From Terebella lapidaria (Eukaryota > Annelida > Polychaeta > Terebellida > Terebellidae), in NCBI GenBank assembly GCA_949152475.1, contig OX424568.1:22605667-22669666 (forward strand): 64,000 nucleotides of DNA, given 5' to 3'. Every line of letters begins with the position of its first letter. Position 1 is the first letter of the stretch. The notes beneath the pieces are model-generated. The model worked only from the letters and a program-made list of their open reading frames with translations. It was not told where the DNA came from and made no database searches. A program made the position numbers and the translations under genes. Below, piece by piece: positions 10,906-20,480 of the stretch.

Positions 10906-11437
10906 TCGCGACTCGGTCGTGGATCTGTGTCACCAACTCCATGAAAGTGTCTCGTGTTTCTCCCTACAGAAACCACATAGTTGAGGGCGGACATTGACGA
11001 ATATTTGGGAGGTGAAACACCTGAACAATGGCCACCTGGATGTCACTACCATCACCAAGCAGTTGGTGGAATGAGGTGTTTAATCTCCTGTTGATCTGAG
11101 CCAAACTGACCAAACAGGGTAAGACGCGAAATACATAGTCGCCGTCAATGTTCATTTATGATCAAACGCCTACCCATGGTTCATAGGTGCTCCTAAACAT
11201 TTATTCAAACTTCATATAACTGATTGACCCAGGTATGTTGTGCTGCTTGTTGTCCTATATTTAATTAGTATTAGAAAGGTGAGACAGATTAACTGGTATG
11301 TTTGAATGGTGGAGTAATATTACGTGGCAGCCAATTCACAATTTGATACGTGTGGCCCTATTTTAGTGATGCATCCATAAAATACTGCTACGCGTCAGTC
11401 GATATGTGAAATGCCTGGGGTCTTGGTATTATACCGC
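10906..11437. other. Unassigned, weak minus-strand frame
   Basis: A minus-strand frame (10964-11155) contains 'NTSFHQLLGDGSDI' and 'QVFHLPNIRQCPP'. After one stop the same frame continues for about 25 codons ('GETRDTFMELVTQIHDRVAI'). It has the look of a decayed transposon protein, but I cannot name it. Confidence 0.3.
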
Positions 11438-12400
11438 TTAGCATAAAGAAAACTCTGATGGACAATCAGATCCATCCTCCAGGGCGCTCCAAGCTGGTAG
11501 GCGTCGGATTCGAGGGGGAAACAGTTGAGGCTGATTCCCTTGACGAGTAGGCGTGCAGGAACAGCTCCAGTGCCGGGGAGATGATCTGTCTGGAAGGATG
11601 CAGCTTGTACTCGACAGCATCCAGCAGCTCCTCCTCATTGTCTAACTTTAGCTGTTGGGTTAGGAACTGCAGCCTCCCTCTCATGAAGGCAGCCCAAAGC
11701 TTGCAGCTGGCCTGTGGATGGCGAACATTAAAGCCAGAGTAGACTCAGACTCTCCACAGGCGAAGCACGCACGATCTGGGTTGAGATACCAGGGAAGATG
11801 CTTCTTCCACAAGTGACGACGTAATTGAAGTTCCAGGACATTCCCACAGAACTGGCACTGGTGAGTGTTGGTTTCCCTTGCCACTGGTCCAGATTCTCAG
11901 GGGTCCTCTAATGACCTTTTCCTGGGGTTGGCGATGGCGACGGCAGCTTCAGCAATTTCAGCTGACGCAGCGGACGGAGAGTCGAGGACATTCCACGTCA
12001 ACCCACACCCTGTGATGGGGATCGTTGACGTTCTCCCCGCCGTTCATACCGTCGGGCTTCCTGAAGGTGGTTCCGCCCTTTCCCCGATGGTCGTCCCGGC
12101 GGTCATCCTGACGATTGTGGTCTATGGCGGTGCTGGGAGCTGGTGGTCTGGCTCCTCCGGTCACCGTGGTGGTGGACTTCCCGGTGAGATCGGTCCTGTC
12201 CACGACCGGACTGGCTGGTCCACAAGACTCTGGGGCGGACTAGTTGGTTGTGGGAGTGGGACCGATTTCGCCAGAAGGACGAGGAGGACCACCAGGGGAG
12301 CCCGACCACCAGCACCGCCATAGGAGCAGCTCCTGACACCGCCGACACCTCCATCACCCCACTCCTGATACCAAATGTCGTGCCAATAACTATCACTTGC
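11438..12400 (-). pseudogene. Zinc-finger protein relic, TatD-element type
   Basis: The minus-strand frames in order are a Pro/Arg/Asp-rich stretch (about 12203-11958), then a C2H2-like finger (11684-11884) with 'CQFCGNVLELQLRRHLWKKH', 'LPWYLNPDRACFAC' and 'GESESTLALMF'. A frameshift follows, then an amphipathic helical region (11684-11466) with 'LWAAFMRGRLQFLTQQLKL' and 'LLDAVEYKLHPSRQIISPAL'. From memory of molluscan TatD-domain proteins, an 'H-LPWY--P---C--C' finger followed by such a region forms the N-terminal half of proteins that end in a TatD nuclease. I therefore link it by inference to the TatD element at 17.0-19.3 kb, although it lies downstream of that element on the same strand and must be a separate copy. 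GC content is well above the local average. Multiple frameshifts and stops show it is dead. Confidence 0.5.
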
Positions 12401-12718
12401 CTCATTTATGACGACTTTTAGAATGCCTCAAGCCTGAGATTTGTAGAGAGCTTCTAGCTTCGTTGATGGTCACACTCGAAAGGCCGGAACAAGGCAAACC
12501 GAAAGTAGACGTCTGCCCCAGTTCCTTGGTTTGGCAAAACTCGCTGGGTGTCGCTTGCGTGGCACCACAATCCATATGGATATTCAGTCTTCTCTGGCGT
12601 TTGGATGGCTGTTCTTCCCATGTTATCACATGAACAAAGTACGAATGACATTGATCTCGTGGGAATTGCAATAATTGGTGCTATTAAAATGAAATGTTCT
12701 TAGGTGGACGATCTCTAG

Positions 12719-12967
12719 AGCCTAGAAGTACCACAGTCACTAGGCCACCTCCCTGCAGATAAACTGGCGACAGAAAACCTCTTTCCACTCCTGCACCGTA
12801 CCACCGATCATACGGTCGACCTGCAGGCAACACTCCAGCATCTATCACACCATATTCGCTTCCCAACCTTTGTGAAAAAGGACCTCGCTCTATTCCATGA
12901 CTGGTGCTTGAATTTCAATGGCTTGGTGTATTTCCTGGGCAACCGCAGACCAATTATTATTTTGTGA
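12719..12967 (+). other. Open frame of 82 codons, no start codon
   Basis: The plus-strand frame is open from a TAG at 12716 to a TGA at 12965 and lacks an ATG. It reads coherently as 'SLGHLPADKLATENLFPLLH', 'TTDHTVDLQATLQHLSHHIR' and 'FHDWCLNFNGLVYFLGNRRP'. Its composition resembles coding sequence, but I do not recognise the family. It could be an internal exon or a transposon piece. The neighbouring high-GC region at 11.4-12.7 kb argues for the latter. Confidence 0.3.
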
Positions 12968-14878
12968 ATTGCATATATAAAGTCTATTCTGCATCTGTAT
13001 CGTCTTTATCATCTTTGTTCATTCGTGTGGTTGAGGTGTGGACTGTACTCTTCACACTCATGACGTTATTGAACACATGGTGGGCTCACTATGTTAAAAT
13101 GCAAGACTTGTAAATAGTGTTGCTGGTATGACATGAACGTGAAGTTGAATGTAGTGTGCATTAAAACGGTTTGCTCCCTTTCATTGCAATGGAAATTGTA
13201 TACCTGTGAACTTAGGTGTGAAATCCAGTCTTGAGCATCAAAACGACTCGTGATGATGGGGCTGATCTGCTGTGCAATGATGACATTTCTGTTGTCTTTC
13301 TTACAGTGGATGACATACATATTGCCAGTGACTATTATTGATTCGCTGGATCTTCAGCCCTTGAACTCCCCTCCCCCCATTATAGCAATGGAATTGCACA
13401 GAATATTTTTTTTTCACAGCCTTCATTAAAGATTGGACAGGCATTGCTGTTATCCTGAAATAATGACACTTCATGACTGCACCTCAGGAAACCTTGAGGA
13501 AATATGGCAGATTGAATTCGTGCATCACCACCTCAGTCGACGCTGATGGGCTCTCTGTCTGTGTCCCCAAATCTTCCTTCTCTATGTGTGGTTCATCTTG
13601 GAGTTCTCTGTTTGGGAAGGTGAGTTGGGCATCTAGGGGAGCATCTACAGTAAACTCCACGCCATTGTGTCAGTAGGTTTTTCGCCAGTCTCGCTCTTAA
13701 TCCAGGTTATGTACATAATCCTCATGGCAAGGGGAAGCACTATTGCCTGAAAACGAAATGACTCGGCAACAATTGAACCTCACAGATATATAAATATATT
13801 CTTTTGTCATCATTTGTCATTGTCCTTTTTACTGTTTCTACATTGTATCATGTCCAAAATGTTGAAGTGGGGAAATATAAATATTTTTTATTGAAGTAAA
13901 TTCTTATTATGTCAATGATATGAGCGTGTATTCACTGTGGTAATAAAATGACACAATTTTCGAAAATCACCCACTAATTCATGCACACACATTTAATGGT
14001 TAAAACTGAATCTAATGTGCAACTCACACACATTGAAAAAAAACAAACTTCCGCACATTTTCCGCACTTGGGACATTAGGTACATAATTATCAGATGCAC
14101 CTTGCAACACGCCGGGTAGTTTATCCTGGTGATGAGACCTAGTGAAACGAAACACTAACATTATTCAAACAAGGTTTAATGCAAAAACAACTCATGAACA
14201 CATGTGTATTTATTCGCGAAAACTATGTAGATCATTTCGAGGCAAATATTCCTCGAAATGTGTATAACTCTTTTAGTCAACACGCCTGACTGTGAGGTGG
14301 CAGTTACATGGTAGAACCGCCCCATCACCGACCTGGCCGTGGTGGCGGCGTTGTTCATAATGTTGATGCACTGATACATGCACTGTATGTCCGGATAGAT
14401 CAGTTACAGTGACTAATATCTTTCCAACCAGAAGCCTCTTATCAACACTCTAAAAGCCGTGCACATATTTACAGGGACTCTTCCAACCTGCCTGTCCGCC
14501 AACGTGGCATCCTGCTTGTCTGGCGCCATGTCCCCTCATGCCAGCGTTGTTACCTTCACGGCATTGGGGTCATGTGGGTTGCCAAACTCCGGCGTTACGC
14601 CCAATGGCCACTCTGATGGAGGGTTCAGCCGGGACACGTGATACATTCCTTATGTTCCAACATATTGCAAAGGGACTCTTCTGCCGAACGTATTAAATTC
14701 AGTGGAAAATATACACTTGCTCCAAAAGAAATGAAAATGATTTTGGGTAGAGCATTTTGGGTAGAGCATGCGTGTGTTTTGTTTTTCTCTCGAATTCAAA
14801 TTATAGTACTCTACAACTTATTAAAGTATCTCCGCCTATTGTGATGTACAAAGAGCATATGGACATGTGTTTATTCAG
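12968..14878. other. Unassigned region before Harbinger relic
   Basis: Only short frames are present. The moderately GC-rich patches at 13480-13680 and 14440-14640 contain no motif I know. This is where the Myb/SANT DNA-binding exon of the Harbinger element would be expected, and I could not find one. Confidence 0.35.
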
Positions 14879-15140
14879 GATAAATCTGGTGCCGGTGCTC
14901 CCACGCCCAGGATGGGGCCTAAGCCCAGTGGAGTGCCTTCGACCAATGCAGCTCCCTCGACCAGTGCAGCTCCTGCAGCTGATGAGGTATCTGGACAGGA
15001 GAAACATATGGTGAAAAAAATATGGGAAAGATCATGTCACGCGAGATGCTGTGAAGTGGAAGCTGTTATATATGGCTGAAAAAGAACATGAACTGAAGGT
15101 GAAAAAAAATGCACAGCTGGAACTGTACATAAGATTATAA
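14879..15140 (+). pseudogene. PIF/Harbinger Myb-like protein, C-terminal relic
   Basis: A splice acceptor ('catgtgtttattcag') precedes an Ala/Pro/Ser-rich linker ('KPSGVPSTNAAPSTSAAPAA'). A one-base slip in the A-run near 15014 shifts the frame into 'RDAVKWKLLYMAEKEHELKV' and 'KKNAQLELYIRL' before TAA at 15138. A C-terminal charged coiled coil of this style is typical of the Myb/SANT protein that accompanies Harbinger transposases. The pairing with a convergent transposase 150 bp away supports the call. The DNA-binding domain itself is not visible upstream, so this is a fragment. Confidence 0.5.
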
Positions 15141-15293
15141 TTTTGCAAAAAGGAAACTTGAGAACGAAAATACCCCCCCCCCCCCCCTCACAGACAAGCC
15201 ATTCAAATTGATACTAGATACTAGAATACACGTACACTGTTTCATGCGTTATCATGTGGAAATGATATTGCCAATCAATATGCTTACATATGT

Positions 15294-16030
15294 TCAGTTG
15301 AACATATTGATGATAGTATTTCTCATTGCTCTTCCATTTTGCAAGGGGTTCTGTGGTTCATCAACCAGGACATCATCCACCCGATGCTCTGGTGCTTGTG
15401 GTTGCTGCATTCCTCTCCGTCTGGTGATGTTGTGCGAAACACCACATTGCAACGATCACAAACAGCGAAGTGCTTAGTTTTAAACAAATCTGTTGAGCCA
15501 AATATGGGGATCTTCTCTTCCATATCCCCAAACGATTCTCGATAAGAAACCTTGTACGGCAGTGGGCATAACTGAAACGCTGCTCGGCATGGGCTTGAGG
15601 TTGGGGCAGAGGAGTTATAGAATATTGCAGCTGTAGAGGGTAGCCACTTTCATCCAGTAAACACCCGGATATCATTCCTCGTAAACGTACAGATACGTTT
15701 ACGTGCACATCTTCAACTGTTATCAACTATGTTGACTACCGGGCCACCGCACAACTATGTTCCTGTAATTACTATCTCCTATCACTTGCACATTTATTGA
15801 GCTGTATCCTTTTCGGTTTCTGAAGAACTAGGCGTTTGGGATATGAGTGCAATCAATGGCACCTACGACATCAGGTATAACTGGTATCTCATGGCAGTTG
15901 AAAAAGGTATCTCCCATCTGGAAATCATATGAAGTCTCTCCTTCAAGGAGCAACTGACGTTGACACACGAGGTATAGTCCTGCTGACAGTGGTGTCAGGG
16001 CTGACGTTTGAATTTCACGTTGACCTTGTG
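15294..16030 (-). pseudogene. PIF/Harbinger transposase relic (HARBI1-like)
   Basis: The minus-strand pieces in order are an N-proximal 'LTPLSAGLYLVCQRQLLLEG', then after a frame break the first DDE block 'VIPDVVGAIDCTHIPN', a TAG, and 'FFRNRKGYSSINVQVIGDSN' with 'NIVVRWPGSQHS'. Further breaks precede 'RGMISGCLLDESGYPLQ', 'TPLPQPQAHAEQRFSYAHCR' and 'TRFLIENRLGIWKRR'. Last come a helix ('LKLSTSLFVIV') and a terminal 'NGRAMRNTIINMF' before the TGA at 15294. GAIDCTHI, NRKGY, V-RWPGS, DSGYPL and AH--TR--IE are diagnostic HARBI1 nuclease phrases. These transposases cut 3-bp TWA targets. At least four frame breaks or stops make it inactive. A possible N-terminus (ATG near 16398, 'MVYARRNNGDRRRIAREN') lies upstream, but the link is uncertain. 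Confidence 0.88.
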
Positions 16031-16616
16031 CCTGGTCATGATCAAAATAATGGCCATATACAGTTTAGGTGGATCAATATTTAATGAATTGCCACAAAAA
16101 TATACGGTAGTACTCTTTTTATTCATCTGTCATCATCATGCATATGATCCACCCTATCTATCTACCATTACTACGCGAACTCCGACCAATTGGATGCTCT
16201 AGCGTAGGTGCGCAGCTGGGAACATACGAATTTATAAACACAAATTGAATATTTTTACAAGCGTTTAAAACCACCCTGTCTTACAATCTAACAATGCTAT
16301 CAATGGTCGGATTGATTACGTATCATCACGTTGCCCAGTACATGATTTTCTCGTGCTATTCGACGACGGTCGCCATTGTTCCTTCGAGCATACACCATCC
16401 GTCTCCACGTCACACTCACTGCTGGAATCCTCTGGTAAAGTTCACATGTGACGCCACTCTATTGTAGCTAATTTGAATGTTGGAGCGATATGTTTGTAGT
16501 ATTGAAGCTGAGCTCAACTGCGAAATATTGAGAGAAGTTTTGCTCGCTTCATTGATTGCAAAACAACGGGATTAAATCATATGTACATGCATGTATGAGC
16601 AGTATTGCCAATTGAC
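16031..16616. other. Probable remainder of Harbinger element
   Basis: The minus strand at 16398-16300 has an arginine-rich frame of the kind found at HARBI1 N-termini. The rest is noncoding. I could not find matching terminal inverted repeats for the element by eye. Confidence 0.3.
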
Positions 16617-16745
16617 AATTGACCTCACGACTGTCATGTTTGAACATTGTTTAATCCGAGGGGATTACTATTGTTCGGCAATATTTGTCCGAGGAGTACG
16701 CTCCACAAAAGAGGTGTTCAACCATGACAGTCGTAAGGTCATTTG
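16617..16745. mobile_element. Small foldback MITE, family M1 copy 2
   Basis: The ends 'gacctcacgactgtcatg' and 'catgacagtcgtaaggtc' are inverted repeats of about 25 bp. The interior shares 'ttcggcaatatttgtccgag' with the copy at 2060-2184, in the opposite orientation. Confidence 0.7.
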
Positions 16746-17040
16746 ACATGTAGCCACTCGTGCTTGAACTCTTCTCCCATGCATGAAGCGTACTTGGACC
16801 AGGTACCTTGTACTGCTCCATAAATACTACTCGAGCCTGTACACATAATAATCAATCCGTCTCACACCTTTTTAATCCCTATTTTATATGGAGGAACGGC
16901 CCAAGTACCGTACACTGCTCCTTAATGTACTCACTACTCGTCCACTAAAAACATACCATTCTTGCACCTTTTTAATCCTTATTGAATATAGAGGAAGACG
17001 CAGGATATGATACTTGGGCCGGAGGGGCGAGCAGCATGAG
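16746..17040. other. Noncoding with a degenerate direct repeat
   Basis: Two phrases recur about 110-120 bp apart ('accttgtactgctcc'/'accgtacactgctcc' and 'cacctttttaatccctatt'/'cacctttttaatccttatt'), so an old tandem duplication of about 115 bp spans roughly 16790-16995. Confidence 0.55.
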
Positions 17041-17289
17041 TGTAGTGAGATTGTCTACCTAAAGTCGCCTATTCAAATTAAAGGTTACGGCTCCTGGCTT
17101 GTACAGTAGAAAAAGTCACTCGATGGGTGGTTGGGCAACGTCTGGCCATGGCCGGTTGTTGGGCTGCTCTCTTGCGTGGGCGCCGGCAGAGGTCGGCAGC
17201 ATACGGTGCTGTTGTGGTCACCCAGTTCACTATAGGTGACAGTAACTTAGCAGACAGGTCAATCGCCAGGTGGCAGCAGCGTGCTGTCA
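17041..17289 (-). repeat. 3' LTR of the TatD element (249 bp)
   Basis: This repeat aligns with 18994-19283 from 'tgtagtgagattgtc' to 'gcgtgctgtca'. Shared internal blocks include 'acggctcctggcttgtacag' (with 'acagctcctggcttgtacag' in the other copy), 'ggttgttgggctgctctctt' and 'agacaggtcaatcgccaggt'. It is about 40 bp shorter than its partner because it lacks the 'cagttttgcttgcaggtgtt' block, a deletion in one LTR. Confidence 0.8.
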
Positions 17290-17616
17290 CCACACTCCCC
17301 CACAACGAAAGGACGGGATCCCGATCTGACAATTTAACTGAATACAGTGCATTTAACATAATCCCGCATATCCGGGCATATTATATTTACATTGAAAACT
17401 ATGTACAATGCAGACACATTCACACAAGCCAGCAGACAGCAACTGTACCAGACAGCAACTGTCCACAGATGAAGATGGTAAAGGGTGCGGGTAGTGGGCT
17501 GTTCCAGACAGCGACTACCCACGGATGCAGGGATGAATGACATGAACGACATGAATGGGGGCGAGGGCTGTACCAGACAACGTTCAACCCACGATGACAA
17601 GAATGAAATGAGATGC

Positions 17617-18826
17617 TTACAGGTCAAAGCCGAAGAAGCTGGCAGCATTCAGCCTCGCGAGCTCACACACCGTCATCGGGCTCAGGTTCCGACAGCGGAA
17701 TATCGTGTCCACCAGGGGCCGCATGTCCCAAGGGGTGTGGATCCGGTAGGGTGCGTCCGTTTCCAACAGGGTCCTGTCCAATGGAATCTCCTCCAGCAAT
17801 CAGCGTTGCTCAGATCCGGCCGTGGCGGTCTCGATGAGGGCCTTGTCCAACCCAAAATAGGTTTGGGGGAATACGCTGGTCCACTGCTGCACATGATAGA
17901 GAGTGCCGCTGAAGCAGTGGAGGTAAACGGCGTGGTCCTTGGACAGGTGCTAGGACAGAATCCTGAGGGTGTCGGCATACACCTCCTCCGGGTTGCGGTC
18001 GAAGCGGGCGTGGACGACAATCGGTTTCCCGAGATGGTTCACGTGTGGAGCAATCTGTGCCAGGACCCCCAGTTGAAGTCTCCATTCGTCCTCGCCGGTC
18101 TTGTCGCCATAGTCAAGTCCCACTTCCCCGATGGCCAGACAGTAGGGCTGTGCTGTGAGGCACAGGAAGTCCGGGAACCACCGGTCGACTCTAGTCTGGC
18201 TGCTGGTCACGTGGCGGTGTAGGCCGATGTTCAGCACGACCTATTCCCGATGGCGGTACAGCGGGATGTCACGCCAATGCCGGTGAAAAGGCAGTGAACA
18301 CACCATGTGGCTGCAGCTGACGGTCCCGAGACGAGCGGACTGCGCCTTCACTTCCTCCAGGTTGTCGGCATCCTGGCAGTAGAGCCTCAGCTTGGCAAGG
18401 TGGCAGTGACTATCGACTGTCAGCAGGCGAGGAGCGATATGACTGATAGCGGTTCCGGCTCCTTTAGGCGGGGGCGGTCCTCCGGTCGAAGGTACACGAG
18501 CAGGATGCCCAGGATGTTCCAGTGGCACAAGATTACGACACGGCTGAGGGGCCTGAGATGGTAGCGGCCGTGGAACAGTGATCCGAAGAAGAAATCCAAC
18601 ATCCGCCATCCCAGGATGGTGACCATGCCGGGCTGGTGGAACTCCCGGGGGTTGTCTGGAAACCATTGACGCCACACCACAAGGTTGAGCAGGGTAGCAT
18701 GGAGTCGTTGGTGTGCCGGTCATTGTCTGGAGTGTGGCCCCGCAGGACATATCCTGTTCTGTTGCCCATGGTTTCGCAGGTCCAGCGTACCTGGAGACGC
18801 CCCTTGCAAATGGGGCAACATCATCG
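17617..18826 (-). pseudogene. TatD-type DNase relic with N-terminal zinc ribbon
   Basis: TatD enzymes are metal-dependent DNases with a TIM barrel. From the minus strand the relic reads a CPICKGRL zinc-ribbon start (18824), then after a frame change 'FFFGSLFHGRYHLRPLSRV' and 'ILCHWNILGILLVYLRPEDR'. After another shift near 18420 comes one continuous frame to 17617 holding all TatD signatures: DSHCHL (first metal pair, about 18400), AIGEVGLDY (bridging Glu, about 18130), PIVVHARF, HCFSG, LLETDAPYR and a terminal 'NAASFFGFDL' before TAA. This frame is broken only by TAG at 18241, TAG at 17950 and TGA at 17800. The TatD part is about 265 residues, full length for the family. The protein is predicted inactive only because of these breaks. 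It fills the interior of an LTR pair. Confidence 0.88.
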
Positions 18827-18993
18827 CCGAGCCCTCAGTAGCTTTCGGGCCTTAGGGGTGGGTTGCCGACAGGGTCTTTGATCTTGCGAATCAGGGTTGG
18901 AGGCAGGTCCGGGCGAACAAGCTTCCAACCTGACTATGAGGAGGAGGAGGTTGAGCCGGAGCCCGTACCTGCAAGATCTATCTCATCGCCAGT

Positions 18994-19283
18994 TGTAGTG
19001 AGATTGTCCACTCAAAGTCACCTATATTCACCTCAGGTTACAGCTCCTGGCTTGTACAGTAGAAGCAAGGTGCAGTCACTCGACAGGTGGTCAGTTTTGC
19101 TTGCAGGTGTTCTCCCTTCGGGGGTTGGGCAACGTCGGGCGATGGCTGGTTGTTGGGCTGCTCTCTTGCATGGGCGCCAGCAGAGGGCAGCAGCATATAT
19201 GGTGCTGTTGTGGTCGCCCAATTCACCGGGTGGCAGCACCGTAGCAGACAGGTCAATCGCCAGGTGGCAACAGCGTGCTGTCA
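18994..19283 (-). repeat. 5' LTR of the TatD element (290 bp)
   Basis: This is the upstream LTR on the coding (minus) strand and the partner of 17041-17289. Differences are scattered substitutions plus the insertion or deletion near 19085-19125. The LTRs have diverged visibly, which fits an old insertion and a decayed coding region. Confidence 0.8.
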
Positions 19284-19929
19284 CTGGTCTAGCAATTCCA
19301 TGTAATATCCATTATTAGTTACATGTGACGCAGTATCCAATTTCGCAATATCCATCGAATTGTGTGTGCTCATCCAAAAGGAACAAGAAATGTCCCTGCA
19401 AGTTATAATCACATCCACTGCATGTAAGCTATCCAATTTTTTAAATATCCATGAAATCATGTGTGATTATCCCACGTTATGTCTCCAAGTCATATCCACG
19501 ACTGGTTGCATTCACCTTTCACAGCAGAGGATGAGTATATATTGTATTGTGAACATTTGGATATAGTGCGAGTTTCACTTGAACAATACGATGTCGTCCC
19601 TTCAACTTATGTTTGTGCAATGAATGCAGCCGTTTCCCGTTCATCTCTCTTATATAGAACATTTGTGCTCACGTCTTCACACTCGTGAATCATGAGCTAT
19701 AGTGATTGTGTGTGCGTGTGGGAGGATATTTTTTGTGGGTGGGGGATTATTTTTGGGGCTGGTGGACTTTACATTAGTCAAAGCCCTCGTCAGGCTTCGC
19801 CCTCGCTTCCAATACCAATAAGTAATGGAGCGCTCCTCGTGCTTTAACTACTACGTAGTGCACATGCTCACCCTGGTGATCCTCTTTCATACTGCTGTGA
19901 CTGGGCTTTCTGCTCTGAGTACTCCATTA

Positions 19930-20010
19930 ATTCTGCTCTGACTGCTTTGAATGCTCATTCTGCCTTGACTGTTCTGTTTGTTCATCCTGCTCTGACTGTT
20001 CATCGGTGCT
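19930..20010 (+). repeat. 27-bp tandem repeat, three units
   Basis: The units begin 'attctgctctgactgctttg', 'attctgccttgactgttctg' and 'atcctgctctgactgttcat'. On the minus strand they encode an imperfect NSQSRMN-like peptide repeat within an open frame (19887-20225), but nothing else supports a gene. Confidence 0.75.
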
Positions 20011-20420
20011 CGTTTAAGTGATTCAGTGCTCATGTATCTGAGCACTATCAAACACGGGAAAAACTGCTTCATGCATATATTTGATGTCGAACGAACATCG
20101 GCCATGAAAGTAGACACGCAGTAGACGGTGCAGTAAAACATGCAGTAGACGGAGGAAATAGTAGGCAGTGCAGATATAGACATCACATATGCCGGAACAA
20201 AAAATGTATGTAAACTGTAAAACATTTGATGTACAGACGTATATTCCTCTCCCCCTCCACTAGCTCGAACACAACATCAACTGCATGTTAGCTATGGTCA
20301 CTTTACCCGACGTAGCATCCTCCTCAGGCATCCGGCTGCGAATACAAAAGCATACGTCCTATAAAATATTTTGACTCAAGTAGCGAAGACCTTCCGACAC
20401 GATTGTCCACAAAATCTGCC

Positions 20421-20480
20421 CTGTCTTGGCAGAAAGACGTGAGAATTGCCCTGTCTTGAAAGGCGTGAGAATTGTCTTTC
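20421..20480 (+). repeat. Short tandem duplication
   Basis: 'gccctgtcttg' plus '...cgtgagaattg' occurs twice in succession with a unit of about 32 bp and minor changes. Confidence 0.6.

Larger units (their letters stand above)
17041..19283 (-). mobile_element. Short LTR element carrying a TatD nuclease
   Basis: Two direct repeats (17041-17289 and 18994-19283) flank about 1.7 kb. Read on the minus strand, each begins TGACAGCACGC and ends CTCACTACA, the TG...CA form of LTRs. A purine-rich 'gtgggggagtgtgg' abuts the inner side of the downstream LTR (17290-17304), where a polypurine tract should be. The sequence 'tggcgatgagatagatc' starts two bases inside the upstream LTR, where a tRNA primer-binding site should start with TGG. 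No gag, protease, RT or integrase frame is present. The interior instead encodes a TatD DNase relic on the minus strand. No matching target duplication was seen ('atgag' versus 'ctggt'), so the flanks may have rearranged. The best description is a non-autonomous LTR retroelement (TRIM/LARD-like) with a captured nuclease gene. Confidence 0.7.

Noticed and set aside
11865-12323. 152-codon plus-strand open frame, Gly/Val/Ser-rich
   Set aside because: It has low-complexity composition and no motif, and it is antisense to the zinc-finger relic region.
17485-18222. 245-codon plus-strand open frame
   Set aside because: It is antisense to the TatD DNase. The minus strand carries all family motifs, and the plus frame has none. 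GC-rich coding DNA often leaves the opposite strand open.
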